Notes: generated by a model not told the origin, from the letters alone. Shown: positions 36,836 through 44,844, numbered from the stretch's first letter. The stretch: 64,000 nucleotides of DNA from Leptospira chreensis (GCF_016919165.1 NZ_JAFFPS010000028.1:1-64000); one strand, 5' to 3'. A program made the numbers and translations.

Positions 36836-37230
36836 AGACCGCTTTCGGGTATAGAGACACCTCCCCTACCCTAACTCTAGAAACATCAGATTCTATTTTC
36901 TGTCAAGTTTTAATGTGACATAATTCCCAGGCAGACTTCCAGTCAAATTGGACCAATGACAACGAACATTTAAGGTTATAGAGCGTTTCAAAAAGTGGAG
37001 TAGGGGAATTTTTTAAAAGAGGGGTGAGCGAGAAGGGAAGTCTCTCTGAACTGCTTCCACACAATCCAGAGAGTTTACATCACCCGGTTAAAGGGGTTAC
37101 GAACAATCTAACAATCCGGAGAATTAGTACAAGAATTTTTTCTGTCGCGAGAAAATAAAAATGGAACCCATCATCTGGGCGCATCGAATTTTTCCCTCGA
37201 TTACAATCCCTCCAAAACCGACAGGCTCTT

Positions 37231-37292
37231 CGCTGCAATCTTTCCCGCAGGGAAAGGATTTCCGCTTCGATCCTTTGCGCGAAGGATTTTTC
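37231..37292 (+). repeat. Dispersed hairpin repeat, copy B
   Basis: The core CAATCTTTCCCGCAGGGAAA followed by GGATTTCCGCT matches the element at 63575-63650 with compensating changes in the hairpin arms (CTTTCCC/GGGAAAG in place of CTTTCGC/GCGAAAG). A second related hairpin, ATCCTTTGCGCGAAGGAT, follows immediately. Intergenic, within the candidate origin region. Confidence 0.6.
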
Positions 37293-37357
37293 TTTTAAAG
37301 AGATATCTTCTTAAGTCCCAAAAGAAAAACAATTCTCTGATTTTTTATAAGTGGTTA

Positions 37358-37376
37358 GGTACGCCGGCGTACTTTT
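37358..37376 (+). promoter_or_regulatory. Partition-site palindrome 1 (parS/operator candidate)
   Basis: Contains GTACGCCGGCGTAC (37360-37373), a perfect 14-bp palindrome, in the 19-bp context AGGTACGCCGGCGTACTTT. The same 19 bases occur inverted before parB. It ends 67 bp before the parA start. It differs from the common chromosomal parS (TGTTTCACGTGAAACA). Confidence 0.7.
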
Positions 37377-37442
37377 CAAAAATAATCCCAATTTTAGATT
37401 TTTCATTGCACACAAAACCACTAGTCACAAACTCATTTTGCA

Positions 37443-38174
37443 ATGAAGATCATTACTGTTGCCAATATCAAAGGCGGAACTTCCAAATCTACAACAGCCA
37501 TCCACTTGGCCCTAGCATTATCCAAACGGGGATCCACTCTGGCCATAGACATGGACCCACAAGCAGATCTTTCCGACTTTTTTTTCCCGGAAGAACCTGT
37601 AGAATTTTTTGATTCCGGGAACACTCTTTCTGTCCTTAACGCAGAAACAACACTCGCAGAGTCAGTAAAACCCTCAAACAACATCGATGTATTACCTTCC
37701 ATCATCGAACTTTCTGACCTAAGTTATCTAGCCTCCAAGGATTTCTCTATGATCCCTCGGCTAAAAAATATTCTACTCAAAGCCAAATACGATTATGTAA
37801 TCATAGACACACCCGGTTCAGGATCTTCGGAAAACATCGCATCCTACTTACCTGCTTCAGTAATTTTAGTTCCCGTCACACCATCCAAATGGGCAGTCCG
37901 AACTGTCGCACAGGTTCTCAAAAAAGTAGATGAAGCAGAAAGGTTCGACGAACAATCAAAGAAAAAATCCGTAATGATCCTCCCCTCCCAGTGGGGAACT
38001 TCCCAAAAACAGATGGATCTTTTGGAAAAATTAAACACCATTAAAACTCTAAAAATTTTAGAACCAATCCCAAAAAATGACAGTATTCGGGACCGTACAG
38101 AAACTGGGAAACCTCTACAAGAAGGAAGTGCTCCTTGGAAAGCTTTCGAAACTTTAGCGGAGAAATTAAAATAA
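37443..38174 (+). CDS. parA: ParA-family partition ATPase
   Basis: 243 aa. Deviant Walker A KGGTSKSTTAIHLALAL at the N-terminus, Walker A' region DMDPQADLSDFFFP, and switch region VIIDTPGSGSS. The short length without an N-terminal DNA-binding domain places it in the type Ib/Soj-like group. It forms ATP-dependent gradients on DNA that move ParB-bound plasmid copies apart. No clear Shine-Dalgarno precedes the ATG. A palindrome upstream suggests control by ParB. Confidence 0.94.
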   Translation: MKIITVANIKGGTSKSTTAIHLALALSKRGSTLAIDMDPQADLSDFFFPEEPVEFFDSGNTLSVLNAETTLAESVKPSNNIDVLPSIIELSDLSYLASKDFSMIPRLKNILLKAKYDYVIIDTPGSGSSENIASYLPASVILVPVTPSKWAVRTVAQVLKKVDEAERFDEQSKKKSVMILPSQWGTSQKQMDLLEKLNTIKTLKILEPIPKNDSIRDRTETGKPLQEGSAPWKAFETLAEKLK

Positions 38175-38191
38175 AGTACGCCGGCGTACCT
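38173..38191 (-). promoter_or_regulatory. Partition-site palindrome 2 (parS/operator candidate)
   Basis: An identical 19-bp copy of palindrome 1 in inverted orientation, overlapping the last two bases of the parA stop codon and ending 10 bp before the parB ATG. ParB bound here could cover the parB translation start region on DNA and block read-through. Confidence 0.7.
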
Positions 38192-38201
38192 TACCAAAAC
38201 C

Positions 38202-39080
38202 ATGAAAAATAAAACAAATTATAACCCAGCCGATATCCTTTCCAGAGCAAGTGCTAGAACTTCCTCACTCAACCCATTCTTAAAAGAAGAGGCCACATCA
38301 AATCACAATGCAACAGAGATTCCTGTAGACCAAATCCTCACAGAAAACAATCCAAGAAAAACTTTTAACGAATCCACAATCAGAGAACTTGCGGAATCCA
38401 TTTCCCAGTACGGTCTTTTGCAACCGATTGTTGTCAGAAAAAAAGCAGGGAAATATGAACTCATCAATGGGGAAAGAAGGTTCCGGGCACATAAACTTCT
38501 CAAAAGAAAAAACATCCTAGCCATTGTCAAAAACGTAGAACAAATCGATATATCCAAATTACCCGAAATTAAGTTGGTCGAAAACTTACAACGTGAGGAT
38601 CTTTCCGAATCTGACCTGGCCCTTTCTCTCCAGGAATTAAAAAATAGGCACAAAGAAACAAACGAACAACTCGCTAAACGAATCAATAAATCGGGGCAAT
38701 GGGTGAAAACTAAAATAGCTCATGCAGAAATCCTAAAAGAAACAAATATCAGCATAACCTCCGACAAAAATCATCCGATCTTCCAAATTCCGACCAGTTT
38801 GTTTACAGAGATTGCCCCTTTAGATGTATCCAACAGAAAAAAAGCAATCGACTACCTGATCAAAGGATTAGAAAAAAAAGGGGACTTCCCTTCTCGTAAC
38901 GACCTAAGAGAATTTGTACGTCCCTTAAAACCGAACAAACCCAAAGCATCAAAACCAAAACTGGGGAACCTAGAACTCAAAGATCTAAAAAACAAACTCT
39001 TAAAAATCAAAGAAAAAATCTCCCAACTACAGAATGAAAAATCAATCCTAGAAGAGGCGATTCGTAAGTTCAAAAAATAA
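38202..39080 (+). CDS. parB: ParB-family partition protein
   Basis: 292 aa. The CTPase/ParB core is clear: VDQILTENNPRKTFNESTI, SISQYGLLQPIVVRKK and the nucleotide-binding ELINGERRFRAHKLL. The central helix-turn-helix follows (KRINKSGQWVKTKIAHAEIL). The C-terminal ~70 residues are a Lys-rich coiled coil for dimerisation. It should load on parS and work with ParA; the two GTACGCCGGCGTAC palindromes bracketing parA are the likely sites. The gene starts 27 bp after parA. Confidence 0.94.
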   Translation: MKNKTNYNPADILSRASARTSSLNPFLKEEATSNHNATEIPVDQILTENNPRKTFNESTIRELAESISQYGLLQPIVVRKKAGKYELINGERRFRAHKLLKRKNILAIVKNVEQIDISKLPEIKLVENLQREDLSESDLALSLQELKNRHKETNEQLAKRINKSGQWVKTKIAHAEILKETNISITSDKNHPIFQIPTSLFTEIAPLDVSNRKKAIDYLIKGLEKKGDFPSRNDLREFVRPLKPNKPKASKPKLGNLELKDLKNKLLKIKEKISQLQNEKSILEEAIRKFKK

Positions 39081-39619
39081 ACCCGTCCATTGGTCTCAAA
39101 TTCAAAGCGAAAAAGAACCTAGTTTTTTTGGCAAAGAATCAGAAAAAAACTTGTACTCCTTTAGATTGCAGACTAAATTGTTCATTAGATCCGTAACCGG
39201 GTTGAACAATAAAAGCCCTGGGAAGTGTGGTAGCGACCCGGGGCCATTTCCTCTCTCTGATTCCCCCAAACCCCAATCTACAAAGCTCTAGATCTAATGA
39301 GACCCTCCCAGAATTATGTCTCATTTTTCACTTGACGAAATTTTTGATTTTGTACATATAGGGAACGTTCGGGTCACACAACCGAACACGGCTCTACCAC
39401 AATGCCGTCATTGTTCAAACCGGAATCCTAAAAAAGTTCCGAAAGGACGTTCGAAAGAACTTCCAAAATTTCTCTTCTCTAATTTGACCGAAGGTTTGTT
39501 CGAATTTAAAAACAAATTTTCAAAACTAGAGTAGGGGAGATATACCCAAAAGGTGTATTGGCAAAAACAACCAAACGCTCGTAGCCGGAGATGTGTTCGT
39601 TTGGAAGAAGGAACCTAAA
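39081..39619. other. Long leader region of Rep-like gene 2
   Basis: 539 bp without a credible gene between parB and Rep-like gene 2. It carries the conserved leader block (39397-39499), an additional hairpin GTTCGG/CCGAAC near 39367-39386, and the G-rich box CTAGAGTAGGGGAG (39526-39539), which matches the one near Rep-like gene 1. Short frames on both strands are not supported. Confidence 0.5.
39397..39499 (+). promoter_or_regulatory. Conserved leader block of Rep-like gene 2
   Basis: CCACAAT (39397-39403), a 19-nt hairpin starting GGAA and ending TTCC (39422-39440), the 23-nt element (39445-39467) identical to that of Rep-like gene 1, and CCGAAGGTTTGT (39488-39499). Spacing between the second and third elements is 4 nt here and 5 nt in the other leader. 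Confidence 0.6.
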
Positions 39620-40249
39620 ATGAAAACAAATCGAACCGGAATTTGGATTCCCGTTTGGATAGAGGATCTCAATCTCTCTCATAGCCAAACCAAACTCTAC
39701 GCAGAAATTGTCTCCCTACATGACAAAGGAGGATGTTTTGCCTCCAACCGTTACTTCGGCGAAGTCCTTGGACTCAAAATGGACACAGTTTCAAGACTCA
39801 TCACCTCTCTAAAAAAACTGGGGTTGTTAGAACAAACTGGATTTGATGGAAGAAGGAGATTCTTAAGACCTATATTTTCGAAACCTACCGCAAAAGAAGT
39901 GATTCATAAAGAGCTGACCCTGGAAAAAAATCCAATGCAGAAGGAAAAAGAAAGTAAGAATCTCCAAACCCCCGTCTTACAAAAATCCAATGCAGGTTCG
40001 GAAAACAATAGCTCTCCCTTTATTAGTACAATAGAGGTACAAAAAAGAGTACAAAAGAAAACCTCTTGGGATGAATTTAAAATTTGGAGTGAAAAGACTT
40101 TATCAAAGTCAACCCACTATCAGATTTTGAACTTACCTTCACCGGAATCTTTAGCCGGAAGTTTGCAATTGATTTGGAAAAACTGGATGGAGACAAATAC
40201 AATTCCTAACCAGAGAATGGTTCAAGCCAGCCATTCCTTTCGCAGTTGA
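39620..40249 (+). CDS. Winged-helix DNA-binding protein, Rep-like paralogue 2
   Basis: 209 aa from the ATG at 39620, with AAGGAAC upstream; the frame extends to 39593 without a better start. The N-terminal ~80 residues (LSHSQTKLYAEIVSL, KGGCFASNRYFGEVLGLKMD, TVSRLITSLKKLGLLEQTGF) match Rep-like gene 1 nearly throughout. The middle is Lys/Glu/Ser-rich and the end holds a short conserved WDEFKIWSEK helix, also seen in gene 1 as WKEFLAWSEK. Two related copies around parAB suggest a duplicated replication initiator or an initiator and a regulator. Confidence 0.75.
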   Translation: MKTNRTGIWIPVWIEDLNLSHSQTKLYAEIVSLHDKGGCFASNRYFGEVLGLKMDTVSRLITSLKKLGLLEQTGFDGRRRFLRPIFSKPTAKEVIHKELTLEKNPMQKEKESKNLQTPVLQKSNAGSENNSSPFISTIEVQKRVQKKTSWDEFKIWSEKTLSKSTHYQILNLPSPESLAGSLQLIWKNWMETNTIPNQRMVQASHSFRS

Positions 40250-40272
40250 ATTGAATCATCGGAGATTTTATT

Positions 40273-40458
40273 ATGATCGTTTATAGGCACAAAAAAACAG
40301 GGAACTTATACTTAAAGTTGGATGAGGCCAAAAACTGTACCAATGCCAATGATGGCCAACAGATGGTTTATTATTGTGAATACGGGAAGGAAAATCCCAT
40401 GAAATTTGTAAGAGAGAAATCTGAGTTTTTGGAAAAATTTGAAGAACTAAAAATTTAA
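40273..40458 (+). CDS. Small conserved-looking protein, possibly DUF1653-like
   Basis: 61 aa with GGAG seven bases before the ATG. MIVYRHKKTGNLYLKLDEAK, then QQMVYYCEYG and FVREKSEFLEKFEEL, recall the DUF1653 pattern (Tyr-x-His-x-x-x-Gly, a central VVY strand and an R-x-x-x-x-F end). No function is known for that family. The match is by eye and the gene is short. Confidence 0.6.
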   Translation: MIVYRHKKTGNLYLKLDEAKNCTNANDGQQMVYYCEYGKENPMKFVREKSEFLEKFEELKI

Positions 40459-40475
40459 AAATTGGATCCTGTTTT

Positions 40476-41063
40476 CTAAATGGAAAACCGTAAGATGTCT
40501 TCTGCCATTTCTGTTTTGGATTTGTTCAACACTTGGCTCTCGGTATCAGGGAAGTCTGTTTCGATACATAAATTGCTATAACCATGGACAAGAGACCAAG
40601 CCATAAGGGCAAAACTGCGATGGTTTTCCTTACGACGTTTTGCTTTTAAATAGAACCGGCACCCGCGAACGAGGATTGCATAAGATTTCAATTTGGATCG
40701 TTTTAAAATCTTTGATTCTTTGGGTCTTTTTGTTTGGAACATGAGACGGTAATAATTGGGATTTTTGATCGCAAACTGGATATAAACCAAACCTAGTTTT
40801 ACATAATAATCATCTGGGTTCTTTAAATTTTGGAGTACTTTTTTCTGTAAAGACCCAAGCCGATCAAAACCAATGGCTGATAAAATTTCTAAAACCTCTT
40901 CTTTGTGTTGGAAATGCCTGTACACGGCAGCATGGGAAACTCCCGAAAGGGTAGCCACCTCTCTAAGGGAAAAATCAGAAGCACCTTTTTTTTGTAACAA
41001 TTTATGACAAGATTTGATGATGGAATTTTTTAAATCACCATGGTGGTAAGAGGATCGTTTCAC
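40476..41063 (-). CDS. TetR-family transcriptional regulator
   Basis: 195 aa. N-terminal HTH with FSLREVATLSGVSHAAVYRH then FQHKEEVLEIL. The opening SSYHHGDLKNSII and the C-terminal part (YIQFAIKNPNYYRLMFQ) are typical of the TetR subgroup with a WHG-type ligand domain. It is divergent from a hotdog thioesterase gene; two GTTAC-type inverted repeats lie between them, so it probably represses both genes in response to an acyl or fatty-acid-like ligand (inferred). Confidence 0.88.
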   Translation of the reverse strand: MKRSSYHHGDLKNSIIKSCHKLLQKKGASDFSLREVATLSGVSHAAVYRHFQHKEEVLEILSAIGFDRLGSLQKKVLQNLKNPDDYYVKLGLVYIQFAIKNPNYYRLMFQTKRPKESKILKRSKLKSYAILVRGCRFYLKAKRRKENHRSFALMAWSLVHGYSNLCIETDFPDTESQVLNKSKTEMAEDILRFSI

Positions 41064-41083
41064 AATAGAATTTTGGAAAATAA

Positions 41084-41142
41084 GTTACCATTGGCAACAT
41101 TTTTCTTGAAATAAAACCAAATAATGTTACTGTTGGTAACAT
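41084..41142. promoter_or_regulatory. Paired operator repeats between tetR and thioesterase genes
   Basis: GTTACCATTGGCAAC (41084-41098) and ATGTTACTGTTGGTAACAT (41124-41142) are two inverted repeats of the form GTTAC-N5-GYAAC, with centres 42 bp apart. They lie between the divergent starts at 41063 and 41157. Confidence 0.6.
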
Positions 41143-41156
41143 ATGGAGGTTGTTTT

Positions 41157-41630
41157 ATGCAAACCCTGACAGCCGAAGAAACCCAAAGTATCTTAAACGA
41201 TATGACTGTTAATTTTAATCATGGTGGAAGGAAAATCACTGTTCCCCCTCCCATATTTGTCGCGATGAAGGCAGAAATTTTATCTTATACAAAGGGAAAA
41301 AGTATTACTGTTGCCTTCCCTGTTTCAGAAGACCAAACCAATCCCATGGGAATGATGCAAGGTGGTGTGATTGCCGCAGCCTTTGACAATGCGTTTGGAC
41401 CACTCAGTTATTTAGTCGCAAAACGTCCTACAACTACCATTGACATGAACATTCAATACATTCGGGGAGTGGCGGTGAACCAAAAGGTGGTTGTAACAGC
41501 AACTGTAGAAGCAAAAGGGTTTTCTACCATTCATATGGTAGGAGAGATGCGAACAGAAAAAGATAAACTTTTAGCAACTGCAACCACGAACCTTTTGATC
41601 TTAAAAATTCCTGGTGGGGCAGGGGATTAG
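41157..41630 (+). CDS. PaaI-like hotdog-fold thioesterase
   Basis: 157 aa from the ATG at 41157, which has GGAGGT six bases before it. The hotdog core is seen as MGMMQGGVIAAAFDNAFGPL and DMNIQYIRGVAVNQKVVV, then ATTNLLI at the end. This family hydrolyses acyl-CoA or acyl-ACP thioesters. It is divergent from a tetR gene across two operator repeats and ends 3 bp before a convergent second tetR gene. Confidence 0.86.
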   Translation: MQTLTAEETQSILNDMTVNFNHGGRKITVPPPIFVAMKAEILSYTKGKSITVAFPVSEDQTNPMGMMQGGVIAAAFDNAFGPLSYLVAKRPTTTIDMNIQYIRGVAVNQKVVVTATVEAKGFSTIHMVGEMRTEKDKLLATATTNLLILKIPGGAGD

Positions 41631-41633
41631 GAA

Positions 41634-42278
41634 TTAATTTTTGTAATCGTATCTTTCCAAAACCATTTCAATGATCGTTGGAGTGCAAGTTGTGGTGTCA
41701 TTAAAATGTTGGCTCATGATGACACCGTGAAGAAAGGTTTTGATGAGGATCATTTCTTTATCAGGTTCTTTGACCCCGTAAGATCGGAACCTTTCTTTCA
41801 TTGCCTCTTTGAATGGGGCAAATCGTTTCTCTACATTTTCTAACATCTTCTTCGAAAGAGAAACAGACCCCGGTTGGAAAAGACATACTGAAATCAAAAC
41901 CATGGTTTTTCTTTCTTCTTTTGCAAATTGGATAGAGCGGTTAAAAAATTCCCTGACATATTCCTTCGCAGAAAGATTGGGTGGGATGTTGTTGTAAAAC
42001 TTCTCTTGTTTGGCGAGGTGGTTGTCTATGATTTGTTCGAAAATTTGGTTTTTGCTTTTGAAATAATTATAAGCTAGACCCTTGGAAATTTTAGCATGGT
42101 TGGCAATCATTTCCATGGTAGTTTGAGAGAACCCATGTTTTGCGAACAAAACAATGGCTGAGGTGAGAATCCTTTCGATGGACTTCTCCCTGGCTTGTTG
42201 TTTTTTGTTCTCGGATTTTTGTGAGGACTTAATGGGCACTGACTTCACCGTTCTGGTACTTTCGAATTTCGCAAACAC
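41634..42278 (-). CDS. TetR-family transcriptional regulator
   Basis: 214 aa; the frame opens with GTG at 42278 and has a basic N-terminal tail before the HTH. HTH: TTMEMIANHAKISKGLAYNY followed by FKSKNQIFEQII. The C-terminal domain is all-helical. It converges on the thioesterase gene. The regulated gene could be ppnP, which starts 77 bp away in the other direction, but no shared operator is evident beyond an inverted repeat close to the ppnP start. Confidence 0.85.
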   Translation of the reverse strand: MFAKFESTRTVKSVPIKSSQKSENKKQQAREKSIERILTSAIVLFAKHGFSQTTMEMIANHAKISKGLAYNYFKSKNQIFEQIIDNHLAKQEKFYNNIPPNLSAKEYVREFFNRSIQFAKEERKTMVLISVCLFQPGSVSLSKKMLENVEKRFAPFKEAMKERFRSYGVKEPDKEMILIKTFLHGVIMSQHFNDTTTCTPTIIEMVLERYDYKN

Positions 42279-42327
42279 TTTTTAATGCCAAATCGAAGAG
42301 ATGGGGCCTTTAGAATTCACTTGGAAG

Positions 42328-42344
42328 TCTGGAGTCTGTCCAGA
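42328..42344. promoter_or_regulatory. Inverted repeat just before ppnP
   Basis: TCTGGA (42328-42333) and TCCAGA (42339-42344) are perfect inverted arms with a 5-base spacer, 11 bp before the ppnP ATG. It could be an operator for the neighbouring TetR protein or an mRNA hairpin affecting initiation. Confidence 0.3.
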
Positions 42345-42355
42345 TTTTGGTCTGT

Positions 42356-42667
42356 ATGAGTTCATTTGAATCCGTAACAGTACTAAAACCAGCCAATATC
42401 TATTTCAACGGGAACGTTACCAGCCGTACGGTCCTATTTCCGAATGGGGAAAAGAAAACCTTGGGAATTATGATGCCCGGGGAATATGAATTTGGAACCG
42501 ACCAGAAAGAAATTATGGAAATCCAGTCAGGAAAACTCTCTGTTTTGTTAGCAGGATCCGAAACATGGCTCCAAATCGACGGTCAGTCCGAATTTGAAGT
42601 CCCTGCTGGATCCAAGTTTAAATTAAAAGTTCAAACTATAACAGACTATTGCTGTTCTTACGTTTGA
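42356..42667 (+). CDS. ppnP: Pyrimidine/purine nucleoside phosphorylase PpnP
   Basis: 103 aa from the ATG at 42356, matching the family's usual start and length. Cupin-fold family features: NIYFNGNVTSRTVLFPNGEK, TLGIMMPGEYEFGT, GSETWLQIDGQSEFEVPAGS and the C-terminal TDYCCSYV. In E. coli PpnP cleaves several nucleosides with phosphate. The 3' end overlaps the convergent DUF1508 gene by 10 bp. Confidence 0.92.
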   Translation: MSSFESVTVLKPANIYFNGNVTSRTVLFPNGEKKTLGIMMPGEYEFGTDQKEIMEIQSGKLSVLLAGSETWLQIDGQSEFEVPAGSKFKLKVQTITDYCCSYV

Positions 42668-42837
42668 TCCACGATCTCTGCTGCTGCGGCATTATTCTTT
42701 ACTGAAGCGATGCCGTTTTCGCAAGATTGTTTGGATGCATATCCTTCGCTAGAGGCAATGATTTCCCCGTTGCCTGCTTTGAGGCGGAAGCGAAATTCTC
42801 CTGCTTTGTCTTTGTAAATTTCAAATTTTGCTGACAT
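42658..42837 (-). CDS. DUF1508 (YegP-like) small protein
   Basis: 59 aa from the ATG at 42837, preceded by a strong AAGGAGAT. A single YegP repeat: KFEIYKDKAGEFRFRLKAGN then GEIIASSEGYASKQSCENGI then SVKNNA. E. coli YegP has two such repeats; a single repeat is common elsewhere. Function unknown, often linked to stress responses. Confidence 0.9.
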   Translation of the reverse strand: MSAKFEIYKDKAGEFRFRLKAGNGEIIASSEGYASKQSCENGIASVKNNAAAAEIVDQT

Positions 42838-42972
42838 AAACCTATCTCCTTGATTTGCCAAGAGTATCTGGTCTTTAGGGATTTTGGCAATACGTTTTCT
42901 TCTTAATTTTGATTTTGAATTCCAGGAACTGTTCCATTCAAAAGATTGGTATTATATTTCAGTTCTCGCTCT

Positions 42973-44844
42973 ATGAACCAACTCAGAAGAATTAATTTAT
43001 TTCTATCCATTCTAATTTTTATCTCCTGCGGCTCAAATTTTCCAGAACGTCCCCTCATCCAATATACCTTCGAAACTAAGTCTTTGGACCAAATCCTGTC
43101 AGGCGAGGCTGTTTGGTCAAAAGCACACGAACTCAAATATAACTTTGGTTATTGGAAACCTTCTGTTTGGGTGAAGTTTGACATCTCCAATCCTGATGAA
43201 GAAACCAATGATTATATTTTGGAATTGGAAGCTCCCTGGGTGGACCGGGTTTTGTTCGGTTGGGAGATGGGTGGTGTGATCGTTCAAAAACAATTTGATG
43301 GCTCTAAACCTTTCGCGGAAAGAGAAATACAACATAGAAATCCAATTTATAAATTAACTTTAAAGCCTTCTGAAACCAAAACAATATATGCTAATATACA
43401 AAATTCGGGAATTTTGAGTGCACCTTTTCGGATTTGGAAGATCAATTCATTTTTCGACAGGATGGAAAGAGATTATATTGCCAATGGAATTTATTTCGGG
43501 ATCATTCTTGCTCTATTGTTATACAACTTACTCATTTATGTCAGTGTTCGAGAAAAAGCCTATGTATATTATTGTATGTATTTGGCAACACTCGCAATCA
43601 ACTACTCACTACTCGGAGGGTTTTTTAAACAATTATTCCTTCCGAATGTAGCGATGTCGGTCAAACCCTATCTTTATGTTTCTGTAAACGCATCTCTTAC
43701 CTTTGTGGGTCTTTTTTCGTTAACATTCCTGAATTTAAAAAAGGTAAATCTACTTTTGCACCGTTTGATACTTTTGAGTGTGATCACTTTTGGATTTATG
43801 GCAATTTTTTCCTTTGTGATCCCCCATAATTGGATCGAAGTTTCTTTTATTTATACCTTCCCTTATATTTTTCTTTTGCTCATGTCTGCGGGTGCTTACT
43901 CCTATTTGAAGGGAGTGAAGTCTTCTTTGTTTTTTCTTTTTGCTTGGGTCACCTTGTTTATTGGTGTGATTTTTGATTCTTTAACAAAGGCCTCGCTCAT
44001 TCCATCCTCGACTTTCGGTCGTTATGGGGTGCAAATCGGAACAGCATTCGAAGTCATTTTGTTTTCTCTTGCCCTAGGTCGACGGTTACGTTTTTTGTTG
44101 GAAGAGAATCTCGTTGCACAAAGCCAACTAACGACGATCAAAAAAGATTTGGAGACTGCAAGAAAGATCCAAATGCGCATTTTACCAGACAAACTGCCGG
44201 ATAATCGGAGATTGTCCATGGTTGTCTCCTATCATCCACTCTATGATGTGGGTGGAGATTTTTATGATTATTTCGAATTCTCGGATGGTTTTGGGCTTGT
44301 GATGGCGGATGTGACAGGTCATGGAGTGAGCGCGGCTCTCGACTCCTCCACTGTCAAAATTGCATTTCGTAACGCAAAAGAATTTAAAGAATCACCGAAA
44401 GAGTTAATCGCGGCTATGAACCGGTTCCTTTGTACAAGTCTTAACGCCCGCTTTGTCAGTGCCGCTTATTTCTATATCGATTTTTTACAAATGAAATTAT
44501 ACTTTAGTTCTGCGGGGAATCCTCCTTTTGTTTTGATCCGTAATGGAGAGATAGAATCATTCGAATGTCCTGGCCTTTTGCTTGGCGTTCGGTCTAATTT
44601 TGAATACGAACAAAAAGTGATTGGTTTGAAAGAAGGAGACCGTATTTTGATTTTTACGGACGGATTGTACGAAAACCTAAGGCCAGATGAAGAGCCTGAT
44701 GCTATTTTGTTTCCAGAAATTAAGCCGCTAGTGGACCTCCCTCAGAATTTGTTCCACACAAATTTGATGAACAGATTGTCCGCAATGCGACAGGTATCAA
44801 AAGATGATATCACTTTGGTTTCTATCGATCTAACGAAGACTTAA
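42973..44844 (+). CDS. 7TMR-DISM receptor with SpoIIE/RsbU-type phosphatase domain
   Basis: 623 aa from the ATG at 42973, which begins a signal peptide ending in a lipobox-like LIFISC-GSN. Residues ~30-170 form the 7TMR-DISM extracellular beta domain, ~175-370 seven helices. After a coiled coil comes a PP2C-like SpoIIE domain (~415-620): QMRILPDKLP, YDVGGDFYDYFEF, VMADVTGHGVSAAL and ILIFTDGLYE, with the metal-binding Asp residues present. Such proteins dephosphorylate anti-anti-sigma factors. No anti-sigma partner is adjacent, so the target is elsewhere. Confidence 0.91.
   Translation: MNQLRRINLFLSILIFISCGSNFPERPLIQYTFETKSLDQILSGEAVWSKAHELKYNFGYWKPSVWVKFDISNPDEETNDYILELEAPWVDRVLFGWEMGGVIVQKQFDGSKPFAEREIQHRNPIYKLTLKPSETKTIYANIQNSGILSAPFRIWKINSFFDRMERDYIANGIYFGIILALLLYNLLIYVSVREKAYVYYCMYLATLAINYSLLGGFFKQLFLPNVAMSVKPYLYVSVNASLTFVGLFSLTFLNLKKVNLLLHRLILLSVITFGFMAIFSFVIPHNWIEVSFIYTFPYIFLLLMSAGAYSYLKGVKSSLFFLFAWVTLFIGVIFDSLTKASLIPSSTFGRYGVQIGTAFEVILFSLALGRRLRFLLEENLVAQSQLTTIKKDLETARKIQMRILPDKLPDNRRLSMVVSYHPLYDVGGDFYDYFEFSDGFGLVMADVTGHGVSAALDSSTVKIAFRNAKEFKESPKELIAAMNRFLCTSLNARFVSAAYFYIDFLQMKLYFSSAGNPPFVLIRNGEIESFECPGLLLGVRSNFEYEQKVIGLKEGDRILIFTDGLYENLRPDEEPDAILFPEIKPLVDLPQNLFHTNLMNRLSAMRQVSKDDITLVSIDLTKT

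Larger units (their letters stand above)
36657..37442. other. Candidate origin/control region upstream of parA and Rep-like gene 1
   Basis: 786 bp without a gene, between divergent Rep-like gene 1 and parA. It contains the conserved leader block (36730-36835, minus), a G-rich box GAGTTAGGGTAGGGGAG (36861-36877, minus) with a related GAGTAGGGGA at 36998-37007 (plus), dispersed-repeat copy B, and the palindrome before parA. I see no DnaA box matching TTATCCACA. Position, lack of genes and repeats make it the most likely origin region. Confidence 0.5.

Noticed and set aside
36657..37442. DnaA-box-based chromosomal origin
   Set aside because: I found no TTATCCACA-type cluster and no dnaA gene; the parAB/Rep-like context fits a plasmid-type origin better.
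39139..39534. Short frames in the leader of Rep-like gene 2
   Set aside because: They overlap the conserved noncoding block, whose conservation pattern (hairpin arms, invariant element) is not codon-like.
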